A DNA stretch of 40,543 bases from a virus. The stretch spans positions 1 to 40,543 of IMG/VR virus record IMGVR_UViG_3300048833_000106, one strand, 5' to 3'. How positions within the stretch are numbered: position 1 is the stretch's first letter; the number at the start of each line of letters is the position of its first letter. Positions 23,981 through 30,628 of the stretch are shown piece after piece. Made by a program: the position numbers and the translations under genes. Under the pieces are notes generated by a model. That model made no database searches and was not told where the DNA came from. It saw only the letters and a program-made list of their open reading frames with translations.

Positions 23981-24772
23981 TCAGGCGGCTGCTCGGTGTG
24001 GCGCTCCGACTGCTTCGCGCAGCACGAGGTGCGGTGCGCGCGGGTCGAAGGTGGCGTAGTCCGTGATGCGCGGGTCCTTGCCGCGACGGGCGCGGTCAGC
24101 TGCCCACTCACCGAGGGTCATGTCGTTCTTGTCGCTGTTGCACCGGTGACAGCACGGGAGAATGTTGGCGATGTCGTTGTGTCCGCCACGGCTGAGCGGC
24201 ACGACGTGGTCAGGATCGGGCTGCTCAGTCATCTCTAGGTCGCAGTAGGCGCAGCGCTTGCCCATCGCGAGCCAGATGCCGATGACGTCCACCCATCGAA
24301 AGATCTCGCCGCGGCCGCGCTCGCGCGCTCGGCGCCTGCGTCGACTGAGTCGGTCTCGGCATCGAGTGGAGCAGTACGTTCCTGCGTGCTCACCACCGAC
24401 CGAACGGTCTGTGATGTAGCGCGTGCCACAGTCAGCGCAGGTACCGTCGATGAACCTGGCCACCCGTTCGAGGCGGCTTGGGTGTGTCGCTGGGACGCGG
24501 CAGGAGACACCGAACCACCACTGGGACGGATGATCGGCCGGGATGCGGACCGCGGCCAGCCGTGCGCGGTCGGCGTCTCGACATGGGTAGCTGCAGTACG
24601 GGCGGTAGCCCCTACGGATGCCGGCTTCCTTGACGCAGTCGATCCCGCAGTACGTGCACGGCACTGTGACCTTCTTGTGCCGCTCAGGCTGATGGCGCTC
24701 GTTGTAGTGCGTGGAGCACAGCCCGCGAGCGCGGTGTGTCTTCTCGCAGCCGTCGACGGAGCAGACCTTCAT
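23981..24772 (-). CDS. HNH endonuclease with several zinc-binding knuckles
   Basis: 263 residues. Four Cys clusters: CSVDGC...CSTHY at the start, CTYCGIDC...CSYPC near 39-64, CADCG...CSTRC near 110-140, and an HNH core near 173-212 (CAYCDLEM, PDPDHVVPLSRGG, DIANILPCCHRCNSDK). The family nicks or cuts DNA. It separates the packaging HNH gene from the terminase, and is flanked by hairpins at 24793-24825 and 23848-23870, suggesting an inserted homing nuclease. Ribosome-binding site CGGGAG. Confidence 0.85.
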   Translation of the reverse strand: MKVCSVDGCEKTHRARGLCSTHYNERHQPERHKKVTVPCTYCGIDCVKEAGIRRGYRPYCSYPCRDADRARLAAVRIPADHPSQWWFGVSCRVPATHPSRLERVARFIDGTCADCGTRYITDRSVGGEHAGTYCSTRCRDRLSRRRRRARERGRGEIFRWVDVIGIWLAMGKRCAYCDLEMTEQPDPDHVVPLSRGGHNDIANILPCCHRCNSDKNDMTLGEWAADRARRGKDPRITDYATFDPRAPHLVLREAVGAPHRAAA

Positions 24773-24792
24773 GGTGATCTCCCGAGGAATGC

Positions 24793-24825
24793 GGAAGGCC
24801 CGTCGCTCGGGACGACGGGCCTTCC
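24793..24825. terminator. 13-bp perfect hairpin at the end of the 45-residue gene
   Basis: GGAAGGCCCGTCG (24793-24805) pairs perfectly with 24813-24825 around a 7-base loop. Its distal arm overlaps the last base of the TAG stop of the small gene 24825-24962. No U-run. Probably limits read-through from the HNH pair into the larger HNH gene or vice versa. Confidence 0.65.
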
Positions 24826-24962
24826 TAGCCCCGAGGATCAGTCGGGGTTGCTTCTGGTGTTGGTGGGTCGGGTGGGCGCTGGCTATCGAGCCAGGCGCGT
24901 AGGCCGGGCATCGCGCCGACGGGGATGACGTACTCGCCTTCCGAGAGCCACACGGTCGTCAT
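24825..24962 (-). CDS. 45-residue protein between two HNH genes
   Basis: Begins MTTVWLSEGEYVIPVGAMPG and ends with a Pro/Thr-rich tail. ATG at 24962 overlaps the HNH stop as ATGA. Compact beta-like start; no family recognised. Support comes from coupling and from filling the space exactly up to the hairpin. Confidence 0.6.
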   Translation of the reverse strand: MTTVWLSEGEYVIPVGAMPGLRAWLDSQRPPDPPTPEATPTDPRG

Positions 24963-25321
24963 CGGGCGTTCCATCCGCCCGGCTGGTGGACCGCGGTCTC
25001 GCGGTCGTGGTGCGGCTTGCACAGGCCGCGGCCGTGGGCGGGGTCGTTCGGGTCGAGGTCGGCGGCGACGAGCTCGCGTCGGCTGAGCGGGTAGTGGTCG
25101 GCGACCTCGGACAGGCGCGTGACGCCGACGCCGGCGCAGAGCACACACAGCGCGTCGCGCTCGAGCACAGCCTCGCGGAACGCGAGGTGTCCGTGGCCGT
25201 AGCCTCGGGCGCTGGGTCGTCCTCGGGCCTGCTCGGCTTCGCGTCGGTGTCGCGCGCAGCGGCCGCTGGTCACGAGCTCGGGGCAGCCAGGTGTGGGGCA
25301 CACCTTGAGTGCGCGGGGCAT
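24959..25321 (-). CDS. HNH endonuclease of the packaging module
   Basis: 120 residues: CPTPGCPELV...CARH N-terminal zinc knuckle, then LCVLCAGVG and the HNH core with ADHYPLSRRELVAA, DPNDPAHGRGLCKPHHDRET. This short form next to terminase genes is common in phages with HK97-type packaging, where it assists terminase cutting. Start ATG 25321 has a poor ribosome-binding site, with a structured leader upstream. Confidence 0.85.
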   Translation of the reverse strand: MPRALKVCPTPGCPELVTSGRCARHRREAEQARGRPSARGYGHGHLAFREAVLERDALCVLCAGVGVTRLSEVADHYPLSRRELVAADLDPNDPAHGRGLCKPHHDRETAVHQPGGWNAR

Positions 25322-25406
25322 CAGGTACGAGGAACGCCGGGGTCTCCCTGAAGGAGTCCTCTCGGCGTAGCTCGAGCGTACCCGATTCCGCGGACATCGT
25401 TGTCAA
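25322..25406 (-). promoter_or_regulatory. Candidate late promoter and structured leader
   Basis: On the minus strand a perfect TTGACA (25406-25401) overlaps the stop of the upstream gene; a TANNNT-type box TACGCT (25380-25375) follows, but the 20-base spacing is long. The leader then can fold CGCCG...CGGCG with an inner GGACTCC/GGAGACC stem around TTCA (about 25333-25365). Position at the early/late boundary is suggestive; the promoter itself is uncertain. Confidence 0.35.
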
Positions 25407-26398
25407 GCACCGCTGGATGCTCCTCTCGCGTGTCGGTGACGGAAGGCTGCGCCGGCGTCGTAGCGCCCGCCATGTCGGCGGATGGTGCCGCTCTCGGCCC
25501 ATCGGCGCAGGGTCCGGTCGGTGATTCCGAGTGCGCTGCCGATGGCGTCGGGGTAGCCCCAGACGGTGACTCGCTCGTCGGCGAGTGCGACGAGCATGAG
25601 TCGCTGCGCGGTCCAGGTGGTGCCGCAGTCGGGGCAACCGATGTCGGTGTGCAGGTCGAGGCGTCCGTCGTCGTGGCGTTCGATGGTGAGCCGGCGGCCG
25701 CACGGCTCGTTGCGCTGGGTCTTCGTGAGGCCGCAGCCTCCGGCCTCGGTGCAGGGGTTGCCGTGGCCGTCATGGCATCCGCAGGTGCAGCCCGTCGGTC
25801 CGGGGCAGCCGACGCGAGTGGTGTCGGCGGGGCAGGGGATGCCCCAGCCGTCGCGCCGATCGCGGCCTGGGTCGAGGGCGCGCAGGGTTGCGAGCGCGCG
25901 GCGCACCTGGTCGGCGAGCTGCTCGATGCCGAACGTGGGCTCGTCGCACATCCAGTCGACCTGCGAGCGCAGGAACGCGATGACGCCGGTGAGGGTGGCG
26001 CGGTGGCCAGTGACGTCGGGAGACGAGCCGCGCAAGCTGCTGGCGACGCCGTAGGGCGCGTAGCCGCGGTCCTCGCGCACGGCGCGTTCCCACGACTCGA
26101 GCATGGCGAGCAGGGGCACGGCGCTGGACGGGTCGGCGGGCTCGAGTCGGATGGAGATCAGCTCGGGGTCGATGCGCGCGACGTCGATCGGCGGCCGCGA
26201 CCCGGGGTGCGGTCGAGCGCCGGCGCCTGTGGCCCGGGAGGCGAACGGGTCGGGCATGGTCGCGGCCAGGGCGACGAGGTCGAGGATCTGGCCGAGTTCG
26301 ACGCGCAGGCCGTTGCGGCAGGGTCCGCAGACATGGCCCTCGGTGAGGTTTCGCTTGCGGCCGCGTCGGGCGCACAGCACGCAGTCGTGGTCGTTCAC
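25403..26398 (-). CDS. Zinc-binding protein with C-terminal MerR-like HTH
   Basis: 331 residues. N-terminal zinc knuckle: DHDCVLCARRG followed by HVCGPC. The middle is helical. A second Cys cluster (CPGPTGCTCGCHDG, CTEAGGCG, IGCPDCGTTW) precedes a C-terminal HTH (GSALGITDRTLRRWAESG TIRRHGG-type wing). GTG 26398 is chosen because GGAGGG lies five bases upstream and because the codon overlaps the stop of the tiny upstream frame. Probably a DNA-binding regulator at the end of the early operon; it could control the late genes that start next. Confidence 0.7.
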   Translation of the reverse strand: MNDHDCVLCARRGRKRNLTEGHVCGPCRNGLRVELGQILDLVALAATMPDPFASRATGAGARPHPGSRPPIDVARIDPELISIRLEPADPSSAVPLLAMLESWERAVREDRGYAPYGVASSLRGSSPDVTGHRATLTGVIAFLRSQVDWMCDEPTFGIEQLADQVRRALATLRALDPGRDRRDGWGIPCPADTTRVGCPGPTGCTCGCHDGHGNPCTEAGGCGLTKTQRNEPCGRRLTIERHDDGRLDLHTDIGCPDCGTTWTAQRLMLVALADERVTVWGYPDAIGSALGITDRTLRRWAESGTIRRHGGRYDAGAAFRHRHARGASSGA

Positions 26399-26448
26399 GC
26401 AGGCCCTCCGATCCCGCGGCGGCACAGTGCGCACCCGTGGTCGCTCAC
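26395..26448 (-). CDS. 17-codon leader frame resembling the next gene's N-terminus
   Basis: GTG at 26448 overlaps the stop of the upstream gene, and its TGA (26397-26395) overlaps the GTG of the next gene, GTGA at both sides. It reads VSDHGCALCRRG..., nearly the same as the next protein's VNDHDCVLCARRG, including the CxxC. The DNA is a local tandem duplication. It could be a translated leader that couples translation, a relic of a start-site duplication, or chance. Confidence 0.45.
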   Translation of the reverse strand: MSDHGCALCRRGIGGPA

Positions 26449-26825
26449 TCGACCACCGTCGATCGCTCGACCCGGGCCAGTAGGGCGGCGATCGGTCGTG
26501 GCCGCTCGTCGGGCGACGCTGCCCGGTATCGCTGCTGGCGTAGGGCTTCGATGTAGGCCACGGGGTTGTCGGGGTCGGCGTCGGGCACGCCCTCGGGCAC
26601 GGCGGACAGGCGTGCCTTGCGGATGGCCTTCACTCGGGTGCGCACGTCGGCCGGCATCAGCCAGTCGCGCGAGTCGCGGTAGTGCTCGGTCACCGCGGCG
26701 CGCACGTCGGCGGCGTCGAGGTCTCCGAGGACGGCGTGCCAGGCGGCGACGTCGGAGCGGCCGACGGTGCGGCGGTCGAAGGCGGCGGCCATGGCGAGGA
26801 CTTCAGCGGTCTCGGCGGGTGTCAT
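26445..26825 (-). CDS. Small replication-associated protein (helicase-loader-like)
   Basis: 126 residues, helical, with AWHAVLGDLDAADVRAAVTEHYRDSRDWLMPADVRTRVKAI, a pattern seen in actinophage and phage loader/G40P-inhibitor-like proteins encoded after the replication initiator. It probably recruits the host replicative helicase, since no phage helicase gene is visible. ATG follows the initiator stop by one base. Confidence 0.6.
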   Translation of the reverse strand: MTPAETAEVLAMAAAFDRRTVGRSDVAAWHAVLGDLDAADVRAAVTEHYRDSRDWLMPADVRTRVKAIRKARLSAVPEGVPDADPDNPVAYIEALRQQRYRAASPDERPRPIAALLARVERSTVVE

Positions 26826-26826
26826 C

Positions 26827-27651
26827 TCAGGCTCCGATCGCGGGGGTCTCTTCGGCTCGCAGTTCGGCGGCGAGGTCGAGTGCGGATTGGACGCGGGTGT
26901 CGGCGGTGGATCGGGGGCGTGTGGCGGCGGTGCGGGTCTCGTGGACGACGGAGGCGAGGGTGGCTGGGTGGAGGCCCTTGGCGTGCCAGGCGGCGAAGCC
27001 CGCTCGGACGTCGGGGTAGGGGATCCCTTCGTCGAGCATGGCCTTGAGCTCGCGGGCGACGTGTCCGACGACGCGCTTGGGTGGTCGCTGGCCGCAGTGG
27101 TCGATCCATTCGGCGACGAGGGCTTGGGTGTCGTGCTCGGTGAGGTCGTCGAGTGCGCCGTCGGCTCCGCCGGCGGCTACACCACCTCCTCTTCCACCTC
27201 CATCTCCTTCTCCTACTTCCATCTCCTTACGCGCGCGGAGTGAGTCGCTCAGTGAGTCCTCAGTGTCGGATTCAGTGAGTGATTCACTGAATGACTCATG
27301 GAGTGGGCATGGAGGGATGCGTGAGGGGCTCGGGCGGTTGACGCGTTGGTGCTCACGCCAGTTCACGGCGTGGAGGTAGCCGTCGCCGTTGACCGTGTAT
27401 CGGCACAGGGGTGCTGGCTTCTCGGGCTGGGCGGTGGCGTAGAGCTTGAGCCAGGTCTCGACCTTGCGTTCGGTGATGTCGCGGTCGAGGGGGAAGCAGT
27501 CTGCGGCGATGAGGCGCACGTCGTCGATGCCGCGGCCGAAGTCGTCGAGGTAGCCCCAGAGCAGCACCCAGGCGTAGCGCGCGGGGATGGGCCAGGAGGC
27601 CACGACGCGGGAGATGCGCAGGTCGGGCTTCACTGAGCGGATGCGTGCCAT
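26827..27651 (-). CDS. Replication initiator (replisome organiser-like)
   Basis: 274 residues. The N-terminus MARIRSVKPDLRISRVVASW, then WVLLWGYLDDFGRGIDDVRLIAADCFP, is the winged-helix start typical of phage replisome organisers. A low-complexity Ser/Asp/Glu then Gly-rich linker (about 120-165) coincides with repeated DNA (candidate origin). The C-terminal part (about 175-274) is helical (WIDHCGQRPPKRVVGHVARELKAML). ATG at 27651 shares a base with the previous stop (TGATG). Confidence 0.75.
   Translation of the reverse strand: MARIRSVKPDLRISRVVASWPIPARYAWVLLWGYLDDFGRGIDDVRLIAADCFPLDRDITERKVETWLKLYATAQPEKPAPLCRYTVNGDGYLHAVNWREHQRVNRPSPSRIPPCPLHESFSESLTESDTEDSLSDSLRARKEMEVGEGDGGGRGGGVAAGGADGALDDLTEHDTQALVAEWIDHCGQRPPKRVVGHVARELKAMLDEGIPYPDVRAGFAAWHAKGLHPATLASVVHETRTAATRPRSTADTRVQSALDLAAELRAEETPAIGA
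27178..27304. other. Candidate replication origin: iterons and homopyrimidine tract
   Basis: Inside the initiator gene a run of related 11-12 base units begins at 27249: TCAGTGAGTCC, TCAGTGTCGGAT, TCAGTGAGTGAT, TCACTGAATGAC, then TCATGGAGTG. Units three and four form a perfect TCAGTGA/TCACTGA inverted repeat. Next to them (27178-27231) lies an almost pure pyrimidine tract. The stretch is AT-richer than its surroundings. Origins inside the initiator gene are known from lambdoid phages. Confidence 0.6.
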
Positions 27652-27833
27652 CAGGTGGTGCGCTCCTTCATCTCGTTGCAGTGCTCGAGGAGGTCTCGTG
27701 CTGGGGCTGCGCTGTGCACGGAGCGTGTGGGGCCGCGCCACCCGCAGGTGCAGGTGCCGCGGGCTCCGGTGGTCCAGGTGCCGTCGCTGACGAGCTCCTG
27801 GTCGGTGGTGTGCGTGTCGGTGAAGGTGCTCAT
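27651..27833 (-). CDS. 60-residue protein with CTCGW motif
   Basis: MSTFTDTHTTDQELVSDGTW, then GARGTCTCGWRGPTRS and a helical end. The TCTCGWRG motif occurs in small phage proteins of unknown role. ATG overlaps the preceding stop (ATGA) and its stop shares a base with the initiator ATG. Confidence 0.65.
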   Translation of the reverse strand: MSTFTDTHTTDQELVSDGTWTTGARGTCTCGWRGPTRSVHSAAPARDLLEHCNEMKERTT

Positions 27834-28039
27834 GTGCCCTCGAAGGTGACGTTGCAGAGCAGCTCGTCCCACTCGGCCTCGGACTCGGTACGGCCGGCGT
27901 GCAGCGCCGCGCGGGCGCGGGTCTGCAGCCAGAGGCAGTCCTTCGCAACGGCGGCACGGGTGGTCTCGTCCTCGTGGTCGATGTCGCCCGCGAGGAAGTC
28001 GAGGACGCGCATCGCGGCCGCCGCCTCTCCGATGTTCAT
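27830..28039 (-). CDS. 69-residue hypothetical acidic helical protein
   Basis: Begins MNIGEAAAAMRVLDFLAGDID; helical and acidic throughout with a DCLWLQTRARAALHAG segment. ATG overlaps the WhiB-like gene stop. No family recognised. Confidence 0.62.
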   Translation of the reverse strand: MNIGEAAAAMRVLDFLAGDIDHEDETTRAAVAKDCLWLQTRARAALHAGRTESEAEWDELLCNVTFEGT

Positions 28040-28626
28040 GACGCCACCTCGTGGTCGTCGAGCGTCCAGACCGGCCGTCCGTCGACCCACACGGTTCCGC
28101 CGGCGATGATGTGAACGCCGGACAGGTGGGGCAGGGTCGCCTCCTGGACGCACCATTCACGGGTGGCGAGTGGGCAGCGTGCGCAGTAAGCGAACGCGTC
28201 CTCGATCTGCGGGGCTATCCAGCTGCTGAGGCGGCCGTCGCGGGATACCTCGCGGTGGCTGCCGAAGCTGATGTCGAACAGTCCCTCGGGTGCTTGTGCG
28301 CAGGGCCCGGGCTCGGGTGGTGCTGGTACGCGGGCTGCGAACACGGCCTCTGGGCGAGGTGTGGCGGCTCCCGAGCGCCGCGCGGCGAGGGCGACGGCGT
28401 TCTTGGAGATGCCGAGCCTGTTGGCGATCTGCTCGTTGGTGAGGCCCTGGTCGCGCAGTTCCTTGACCTGTCCCTGACGGTCGATGCGGCTGGGTGGGTA
28501 TGCGTCGAGCCGGCTCTGGCTCTGGAGGAGGTTGGCGTAGCAGCTGTGGCAGAGGCCGCGTGCGGCGTGGGTCGTGTGCGTGTCACATCGGCGGCACGTG
28601 ATCTTGCTGCGCTGGGTGGTTCTCAC
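28036..28626 (-). CDS. HTH/WhiB-like fusion transcription factor
   Basis: 196 residues in three parts. Residues 10-30: zinc knuckle C11-x2-C14...C26-x2-C29. Residues 50-86: HTH of the sigma region 4/Sin-recombinase type (GLTNEQIANRLGISKNAVAL). Residues 105-185: WhiB-like cluster with C109, C148, C151 and C159 (AYCARCPLATREWC) followed by SGVHIIAGGTVW in place of the usual GVWGG turn. WhiB proteins bind a 4Fe-4S cluster and act with the housekeeping sigma factor. The C151-C159 spacing is longer than usual. GTG start overlaps the previous stop. Confidence 0.68.
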   Translation of the reverse strand: MRTTQRSKITCRRCDTHTTHAARGLCHSCYANLLQSQSRLDAYPPSRIDRQGQVKELRDQGLTNEQIANRLGISKNAVALAARRSGAATPRPEAVFAARVPAPPEPGPCAQAPEGLFDISFGSHREVSRDGRLSSWIAPQIEDAFAYCARCPLATREWCVQEATLPHLSGVHIIAGGTVWVDGRPVWTLDDHEVAS

Positions 28627-28943
28627 CGCGGCCCCACCCACTGCCACTGCCGTCCGGGGCGGCCGGCGTTGCCGCCGCGCACGTCGTCGTTGACCTCGTT
28701 CCACCCGAGCGAGCGCAGGACGCCCTTGGCGGCGAGAGCGGAGTAGGTGGCGGAGAGCATCCGGGGGCGCACGGTGAGGCCGTGCGCGTTGCTGAGGGCT
28801 GCTCGGACGCGGTTGGGGGACACGATGCCGTCGTGGTCCATCGCGTCGGCCATGATCGCGGCGGTGATGGTGCGGCGGTCGCGGTCGGCGAGCGGGCCGG
28901 GGTCGTTGGCGACGGCCGTCAGTAGGTCCAGCTGCTCAGTCAT
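28623..28943 (-). CDS. Hypothetical winged-helix-like protein
   Basis: 106 residues: MTEQLDLLTAVANDPGPLADRD, then helix-rich TITAAIMADAMDHDGIVSPNRVRAALSN and a C-terminal ALAAKGVLRSLGW segment ending in a GRPGRQWQWVGPR beta-like tail. The pattern suggests a winged helix. Its ATG overlaps the alternative frame of the previous gene (ATGACTGA). Confidence 0.6.
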   Translation of the reverse strand: MTEQLDLLTAVANDPGPLADRDRRTITAAIMADAMDHDGIVSPNRVRAALSNAHGLTVRPRMLSATYSALAAKGVLRSLGWNEVNDDVRGGNAGRPGRQWQWVGPR

Positions 28944-29144
28944 CGTCGTTCACCGGCCTGTTCGTGGCGCGGAGCAGCCGTGCAGGTTGGTTGTCCCACT
29001 CGACCGGACCCCCCCCGAGGGGCGGCGCATGATCCACCAGCCGTCGGGGGACTGCGACCACACGGACCAGACGCGGTAGTCGCGCAGGGCGCCCTTCGGC
29101 TTCTCGAGTACCTCGACGTTGCCGCCGAGCGTCGGGGCCCTCAC
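28936..29144 (-). CDS. Small Trp-rich protein, probable frameshift at G8 run
   Basis: From GTG 29144 the frame reads VRAPTLGGNVEVLEKPKGAL, RDYRVWSVWSQSPDGWWIMR, then hits eight G on the coding strand (29016-29009). As sequenced it ends at 28950 with a low-quality tail. A -1 shift in the G run gives PVEWDNQPARLLRATNRPV and a stop at 28936 that overlaps the next ATG as ATGACTGA. Both the natural tail and the overlap favour the shifted frame. Cause could be programmed slippage, polymorphism or a base-count error. Confidence 0.5.
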
Positions 29145-29770
29145 GCTGCACCTGCCTCGTGTGCGTCGAGGTACGCGTCGAGCACCCTCCGCGGAAGCGT
29201 GCCGCGGGTCGGGCAGTCGACACCGTTCTGAACGGCCCACGCGCGAACGGTCTTCGCGTCGTAGGCAGGGGCCTCGACGGCTGGCTCCTCCGGCTCGATG
29301 AGGCCGGCCTTGATTCGGGCTGCGTGGAGCAGCTGCTCGTAGTGCTCGACCTCTGCGATCGCGGCACGGTGGTGCTCGGCCTGGATGATGCGCTCGGCGA
29401 GGATGTCCAGCCACGCCGCTGCCTCGCGTGCGGCCTCCTGCACGTCCTCGTAGTCGTGGGCGGTGCCGGCGGCGATGAGTGCGGCCGGGTCCGTGAGCGC
29501 GGCCGTGGCGTGGCCGATGGGACTGTCGTCGTCGGGCTCGGGGCCGTCCGGGTCGGTGTCGAGCGGACCGGTGTCCTCGGGGGTGACGATGGCGAGGTGT
29601 GCGCCCTCGGTGAGGTAGCGGTAGGTGCCGTCGTCGGTGCGGGCGTAGCCCTCTTCGGTGGCGAGGGCGTCGATCTCCTCGGGGGTCCAGTCGGTCTCGA
29701 CTTCGATGACCTGGACGGTGAGGCCGTTCTCGATCTGGCGCAGGACGGTGGTGCCGGGTGCCTTGCTCAT
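29141..29770 (-). CDS. Protein with Lsr2-like C-terminal DNA-binding domain
   Basis: 209 residues. The C-terminal ~40 residues (KTVRAWAVQNGVDCPTRGTL, PRRVLDAYLDAHEAG) match the Lsr2 C-terminal AT-hook-like domain that binds AT-rich DNA. The central part has a long helix (about 105-150). The acidic middle (DTDPDGPEPDDDSP) may be a linker. Lsr2 is an actinobacterial xenogeneic silencer; a phage version may counter or mimic it. ATG overlaps the preceding stop. Confidence 0.72.
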   Translation of the reverse strand: MSKAPGTTVLRQIENGLTVQVIEVETDWTPEEIDALATEEGYARTDDGTYRYLTEGAHLAIVTPEDTGPLDTDPDGPEPDDDSPIGHATAALTDPAALIAAGTAHDYEDVQEAAREAAAWLDILAERIIQAEHHRAAIAEVEHYEQLLHAARIKAGLIEPEEPAVEAPAYDAKTVRAWAVQNGVDCPTRGTLPRRVLDAYLDAHEAGAA

Positions 29771-30021
29771 GACTGGTCCTCCGGTTCGGGAGCCCACTGC
29801 GGGGCGTGGGGCTGGACGCGGCCGCGGTCGGCGGCCTCGTCGATGTCGCGGTAGAGCGCGAGGCGCTCCTCCTTGGCGTGAAGCTGCTCGATCAGGGAGC
29901 GGTTCTCGGCTTCGAGCGCCGTGATGCGCTGCCGCTGGTCCCTGATGAGCGGGGCGTGGTCGCAGCCGATGGTCCAGGTGGGCACGAACGGCGGCGGGCT
30001 GGTCTGTCGTCCGAAGATCAC
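29767..30021 (-). CDS. 84-residue coiled-coil protein
   Basis: GTG start; VIFGRQTSPPPFVPTWTIGC, then a helix with heptads (IRDQRQRITALEAENRSLIE) and a Pro-rich end. Likely a small coiled-coil oligomer. Function unknown. Confidence 0.6.
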   Translation of the reverse strand: MIFGRQTSPPPFVPTWTIGCDHAPLIRDQRQRITALEAENRSLIEQLHAKEERLALYRDIDEAADRGRVQPHAPQWAPEPEDQS

Positions 30022-30161
30022 AGCCACCACCTCGCGCGGGTGGTGACGCCGCGGACGATGGAGTCGAGGCAGCGGGGGAACGCGACGCCCCAGATCCAAC
30101 CCGCTGTGTAGCCGACGAGGACGGCGGCGGCGGTCAGCCACAACGGGGATGGGCGGGTCAC
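30018..30161 (-). CDS. 47-residue one-helix membrane protein
   Basis: VTRPSPLWLTAAAVLVGYTA with GWIWGVAF: one membrane helix at about 8-28, basic C-terminus. GTGA overlaps on both sides support translation. Role unknown. Confidence 0.6.
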   Translation of the reverse strand: MTRPSPLWLTAAAVLVGYTAGWIWGVAFPRCLDSIVRGVTTRARWWL

Positions 30162-30622
30162 GGGGTGCCGCCCAGGGCGCGGACGGTGGGACACGGCCAC
30201 GTCATCGGCGCGATGTCGTAGCACGTCTCACAGACGACGCCCGGTGGGTGCAGCGCCCGGACGGCGGCGAGCCGGGCCTCAGCGGCGTCGCGCTCGGTGC
30301 GCGCAGCCTTCTCGGCGTCCCACCCGGCATCGCGCCACGTCCGCAACCGCTCCACCTCGGCCCGCGCCTCGGTGAGCGCGGCGATGAGGGCACGCACCAC
30401 GTCCGGCGAGGCAGCAGCGATGAACTCCGGGTCACCGGGTGAGATGGGATCAGGGTTGAGTCGGGTCGCCGTAGACGCCACGAGATGCGCGTTCCACGAC
30501 GTTCCAATGTTCGCCCATATCTCGATCGGAGCGGATGGGCCACCAGTACGCCACGGCCCCGGTGTTGCTGCGGCTGCCTTGGCGTCGAGGTCTGCGATGG
30601 CCTCGGGGGTCAGATCGGTCAT
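30158..30622 (-). CDS. Ea22-like accessory protein
   Basis: 154 residues: MTDLTPEAIADLDAKAAAAT, GPW..., and a helix DVVRALIAALTEARAEVERLR with later CETCYDIAPMTWPCPTVRAL zinc-like end. This layout is typical of Ea22/ead-like early phage proteins of unknown role. Its first ~60 bases are duplicated 1.1 kb away (31669-31728). Confidence 0.65.
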   Translation of the reverse strand: MTDLTPEAIADLDAKAAAATPGPWRTGGPSAPIEIWANIGTSWNAHLVASTATRLNPDPISPGDPEFIAAASPDVVRALIAALTEARAEVERLRTWRDAGWDAEKAARTERDAAEARLAAVRALHPPGVVCETCYDIAPMTWPCPTVRALGGTP

Positions 30623-30628
30623 GACGCG
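30569..30628. repeat. 60-bp direct repeat, copy A
   Basis: Covers the start of the Ea22-like gene (TGCGGCTGCCTTGGCGTCGAG through GTCATGAC on the plus strand, with a few mismatches to copy B at 31669-31728). The two copies flank a three-gene cassette. Confidence 0.75.
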
